Assembly (NCBI GenBank): GCA_016859345.1
Contig: CM029128.1
Span: 16,756,104-16,820,103 of the forward strand
Source of the DNA: Istiophorus platypterus
Lineage: Eukaryota; Chordata; Actinopteri; Istiophoriformes; Istiophoridae
Length of the DNA: 64,000 nucleotides
Reading direction: 5' to 3'
Position 1 is the first letter of the stretch. Each line of letters starts with the position of its first letter. The notes under the pieces are model-generated. The model did not search any database, was not told the origin of the DNA, and saw only the letters and a list, made by a program, of their open reading frames with translations. Shown here piece after piece: positions 60,553 to 64,000 of the stretch. The position numbers were made by a program, and so were the translations under genes.

Positions 60553-63500
60553 AGATGACACGACGGCTATTTATACACTGTAAAAACCTCTTTATCAAAT
60601 TATTTTGTTTAATATTATATCCTTGAAATGAGACTTGAAAGATTAAATAACAATGTCTTCTTCTTACAACCTACAAGTTCAATTTGCACAAAATGAGACA
60701 CACCGTTGCTCAGTTAAATACTCTAATAGATTTTCCTGCAGCAGCGTCACTTGGTCTGGTGTTACAATATGCACTAGTAACTTACGGGGGCTAAAATAGG
60801 AAATCTTTCAATATCTGGATGTATCAAATGATTGAATTAACGGATAAATGAGTCAGCTCAATGATTTTGGTTGAATCCAAATGTCCGGATTTCATCGCAC
60901 TTGGAGGCTTGCTGACTTAATGGGTTAGTAACCAGGAAGTCCATGAGTGCTAAGGGCTGTTGAAATCCACAATTCATCAAGTCCACAAGTGGCCTCAAGT
61001 GGATTTTCAGCTGAAAGGTTTCATCTTGCATATACAGAACATTATTACATGTTGGGAATACATTAAGATGAATGGAATGAATAATTTGGATTTGTCATAA
61101 TCTTTAGGTTTGTTTTTATTGCTCTATAGTGTCCCAGGTTAAGGATTTAATGCTGATACAATATTTTGTTTTCAGCAGTCAAGTTGGCAATATCAACTCT
61201 CTCCGGAAGGTGTCTTAATGTAGATGTCTTTAAAGAAGCTGACTCAATAAAATCTTCCAAAATTAAACAAAATTTAATGTATCATTAGATGCATTTCCTT
61301 CCAACTGTTTTTATGTGCCTTTTAAATTTGCATATAGACAACTGTCAATGGTGAGATATATACAAAGGTAGACTACAGTGTAGAAACCTGCTTTAATCTT
61401 TTTTTGGATTGAAGATGCAGAAACTCATATCTAAAAAAATGCTGTAACAAGTTCATTTCTATTTGAAATAGGATGAAATATTCATACCATCCTAGCTTTG
61501 TAACTTGTTTTAAGAAAATAAGGTTTTTAGGACTAGATTTTTTCAGATGTATGAGCCTACATGAAGCTCTTGTCTTCTTTGTGACTGTGACTTAAAACTA
61601 AGCACCATGACAATGTAAAGCACATCTTTTTGTGCTCCTAGACTTGTAAAGTGGATGCATTTCCCTTTGCTTCAGTGAGAAAAGCTCCAGAGGCATTACA
61701 GATAATTCACTCAGTTCAGTTATTACTTACATAATACCTATTGAAATCAGACTTTCCGTACATACTGCATTCTCTGGGGGATATATATCATCTGACAAAA
61801 TAAACAAGCCACAGAGAACATGACTGTACCTGTAATTGACAGTTCAGTGATGTCTCATTATTCCTTTATTGGGTCACGTAAATGACACTGCTGAGAGGAG
61901 CTGTACTGTAACTCAGAGGATTTCTTTGCCCATTTGTTCCGCCAACACAAACCAGAATCATTCAATTGCAAATGTTCTTTAATGAAGGATGGCACTTTTA
62001 ATCTAATAGCACTCTTTTCTTCAGATGGTCATTCTGCAGCCCTGTTGAAGAGAAACCTGGATGACCAGTATAAATGAAAAAAAAGAGTCCGCTGCCTTTT
62101 TATTGAGCATATCTTTAATGTTTAGAGTGTTTTCCACCAGGATCGGTCATAGAATAAGACAATGCGAGTATCAGCTGTCACCCTGTAGCTTTATTACATA
62201 TTGAAGATATTGCATATGAGTGTGCTCATTGTTGTTGTGGTCGAGGTCAATCCTCTTAAGTTGCAAGCCTCAGATTGTGCATCAAAGTTAAGCCTGAAAT
62301 GAGAGGATGATGGTGCTTCTATCTACAGTGAAAGTCAATTTCTGCATGACTCCCTTTAAGTGTCACAGATGAAATGGTAAATGTAGACCAAACAAAATTA
62401 GCCTGTATAGAGAAGAGCTACCATTGGCTCAAAGCACACTCTGACTCTAGCTATGTATTTGATGGATAAAAGGTCAAGCTGACCCAGCTCCTGCTCTGGA
62501 TGAGTGACTGGAAGAAATGCAGGTCACAGGTCGCTGAAGAAGTGGATGTGTCAGAGGGAAGAGAGATCGAGGAGGAGACAAGTACATAAGGGGAGATCTG
62601 ATGCTCACATTTAAAGAATCCTGGAGCAATGCCAGAAAGGAAGATGCTATCTGCAGTCTGGGCAACACCACTTAAAGAAAAATTGATAAACTTTGAGCTG
62701 GAAAAAAAAAGTAATTCTTCAGGATATCCATTTTCTCTTGGCAGTGTTTTTGTTTTTCCTTGTTTAAATCTAAGGAGACTAATCTCATATCATTTGACCT
62801 CTTGAGAGACTTACGGTAGTGAATAAGACTCAGCATAATAGTGACATAGCTGTTGTCGCATTGATATGCAAACAAGTGGAGAATATATCAGTATCTCATA
62901 TATGTCTCTTAATTAAGTAGTAGCATAGATTTCATGATTGGCATTTTATATAAAATCACTTCATGCAGACAGTATAGTTTTCATTAAATATAGCACATAT
63001 GTTACTGTATATAGGACGTTTGTTTTGTTTTTTTTAATTGCACATTATGTTTTGTATGAATAAAAAGTGCGTATTTTGCTTTGTAGGCTCGGATAATTCA
63101 TTTTTTTCCAAACAATCAGATTCAAACTGTTCAGAATCCCTGAGAGGTCAGTGTAGGAATTTTTTTTTTTTCAATTACTTTTGCATTCCCTTGCAGTGGG
63201 TTTTGAAAATATGGATAACATGGCCAATACTCTTTGCTGTAGCTGATATTGCTGTATGCTGTAGTAAAGGTAGATAAGTCTGCCAGAGGTGTTTTCAGCT
63301 AATATTATGAAACTGGCGGAAGCTACTTAAATTGAATTGTGACCTTCTGTTTCCATGGCTGTGATTGTGACACAGTGGCTATATGGCTAGATGGCTGCAT
63401 ATATGACTGAGCATCTGGGCTTATCATTATGGTATGATTATAGATTTAGGTGGCGTCATTGCTGTATAATTATGTATATGGCTTTGGCTGTGACACACTG

Positions 63501-63609
63501 GCTTTTAATGGATGTAGCACTAAATACCTACATGTTTCTAAAACGGCTTGAAAATTACATCTCGAGACGTGAAAAATTAAAGGAAGGACCTTAAAATATG
63601 AGTGATAAA
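60553..63609. other. AT-rich stretch without a recognised gene
   Basis: No gene or repeat family was recognised. A-run near 62701-62709 and T-run near 63160-63170. The region 63360-63510 repeats words such as 'tggctatatggct' loosely but is not a clean tandem array. Confidence 0.6.
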
Positions 63610-63970
63610 CAGAATAACAATGCCCCCATCCATAGGGTACGAGGGTTCACTGAATGGTTTGATGAGTATGAAGATGATGTGAATCATATGCTATGACTTT
63701 TGCTGTCACCAGATGTCAACCCAACTGAATACCTCTGGGAGATTTTGGACTGACATGTCAGACAGCGCTCTCCACCATCACCATCAAAAAAAACAAATGA
63801 TTGAATATCATTATGAGATAAGGTGTTCACCCCTCCAGCAGAGCTCCAGAGATTTGGAGAATCAAGGCCAAGGCACAATGAAGCTGGAGGCACATGGTAG
63901 CCAAACATCTTACTAAGATACTTTACATAGGTTTTTCCTTCAATTTGTCATCTGTCTGTAACAACCTCTA
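63610..63970 (+). pseudogene. Tc1-like transposase fragment, C-terminal part and 3' flank
   Basis: This is the same subfamily as 13310-13525. QNNNAPIHR lies at 63610-63636 where the relative has DDNAPIHR, so the catalytic aspartate is asparagine. A stop follows before SPDVNPTEYLWEIL (63706-63747), the third acidic region. Beyond it, 'agagctccagagatttggag' and 'aatcaaggccaaggcacaat' mark the C-terminus and 'ttaaaat...ttccttcaatttg'-type wording the 3' flank. The N-terminal two thirds are absent. Terminal repeats are not visible before the window ends. Confidence 0.85.
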
Positions 63971-64000
63971 ACATCCTATAGGATCTAACACCCTCAAACA

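Noticed and set aside
63360..63510. Tandem repeat of 'tggctatatggct'-like words
   Set aside because: Words recur loosely without constant period or alignment.

Overview
The window looks like AT-rich nuclear DNA from a teleost fish, probably a spiny-rayed (percomorph-type) one. This rests on the repeats. There is an L2/Maui-type LINE with the 3' tail typical of fish, a Rex1-like LINE, several separate Tc1-like transposon relics, and several short foldback repeats recognised from memory as common in fish genomes. Microsatellites (TG, TA, CT) and A/T homopolymers are scattered throughout. Nothing prokaryotic, organellar or viral was seen.

No intact protein-coding gene, rRNA or functional tRNA could be supported. 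The longest open frames (about 100-140 codons) are chance frames, antisense shadows of transposons or low-complexity sequence. The window is best read as intergenic DNA or a very long intron.

Layout. 1-10.4 kb holds four copies of one foldback family (5-270, 4161-4445, 9890-10020, 10145-10350), a second foldback element with long inverted ends (4580-4840) and an unclassified fish repeat (7475-7985). 11-20.5 kb holds a tiny palindromic transposon end, three Tc1-type relics (13310-13525, 15675-16545, 18235-19185) and two copies of another fish repeat (14128-14360, 20082-20340). 20-43 kb is mostly unique, with one foldback remnant (27085-27198), one nearly full-span but dead Tc1 transposase (28565-29515), a diverged direct repeat near 35.1/35.7 kb and tight hairpins. 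44-50 kb holds an L2-type reverse transcriptase fragment, a GC-richer stop-free stretch of unknown origin (46563-46790), a tRNA-like remnant and a broken Rex1-like LINE. 50-56 kb is mostly unique and includes GC-richer blocks that could be conserved regulatory DNA. 56.6-59.1 kb is the largest element, a 5'-truncated L2/Maui LINE with frameshifts and a recognisable 3' tail. The last 5 kb holds a second palindromic transposon end, a half foldback element, a short tandem repeat and a C-terminal Tc1 fragment at the edge.

The elements do not form a pathway. Each transposase or reverse transcriptase is visibly broken (stops, frameshifts, lost catalytic residues, internal deletions), so the region records old insertions. 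I found no convincing undescribed system. The best leads are the stop-free stretch at 46563-46790, the paired hairpins at 53853-53920, the direct repeat at 35147/35743 and three GC-richer unique blocks. Family names come from recognising motifs and consensus wording by memory; no database search was run.
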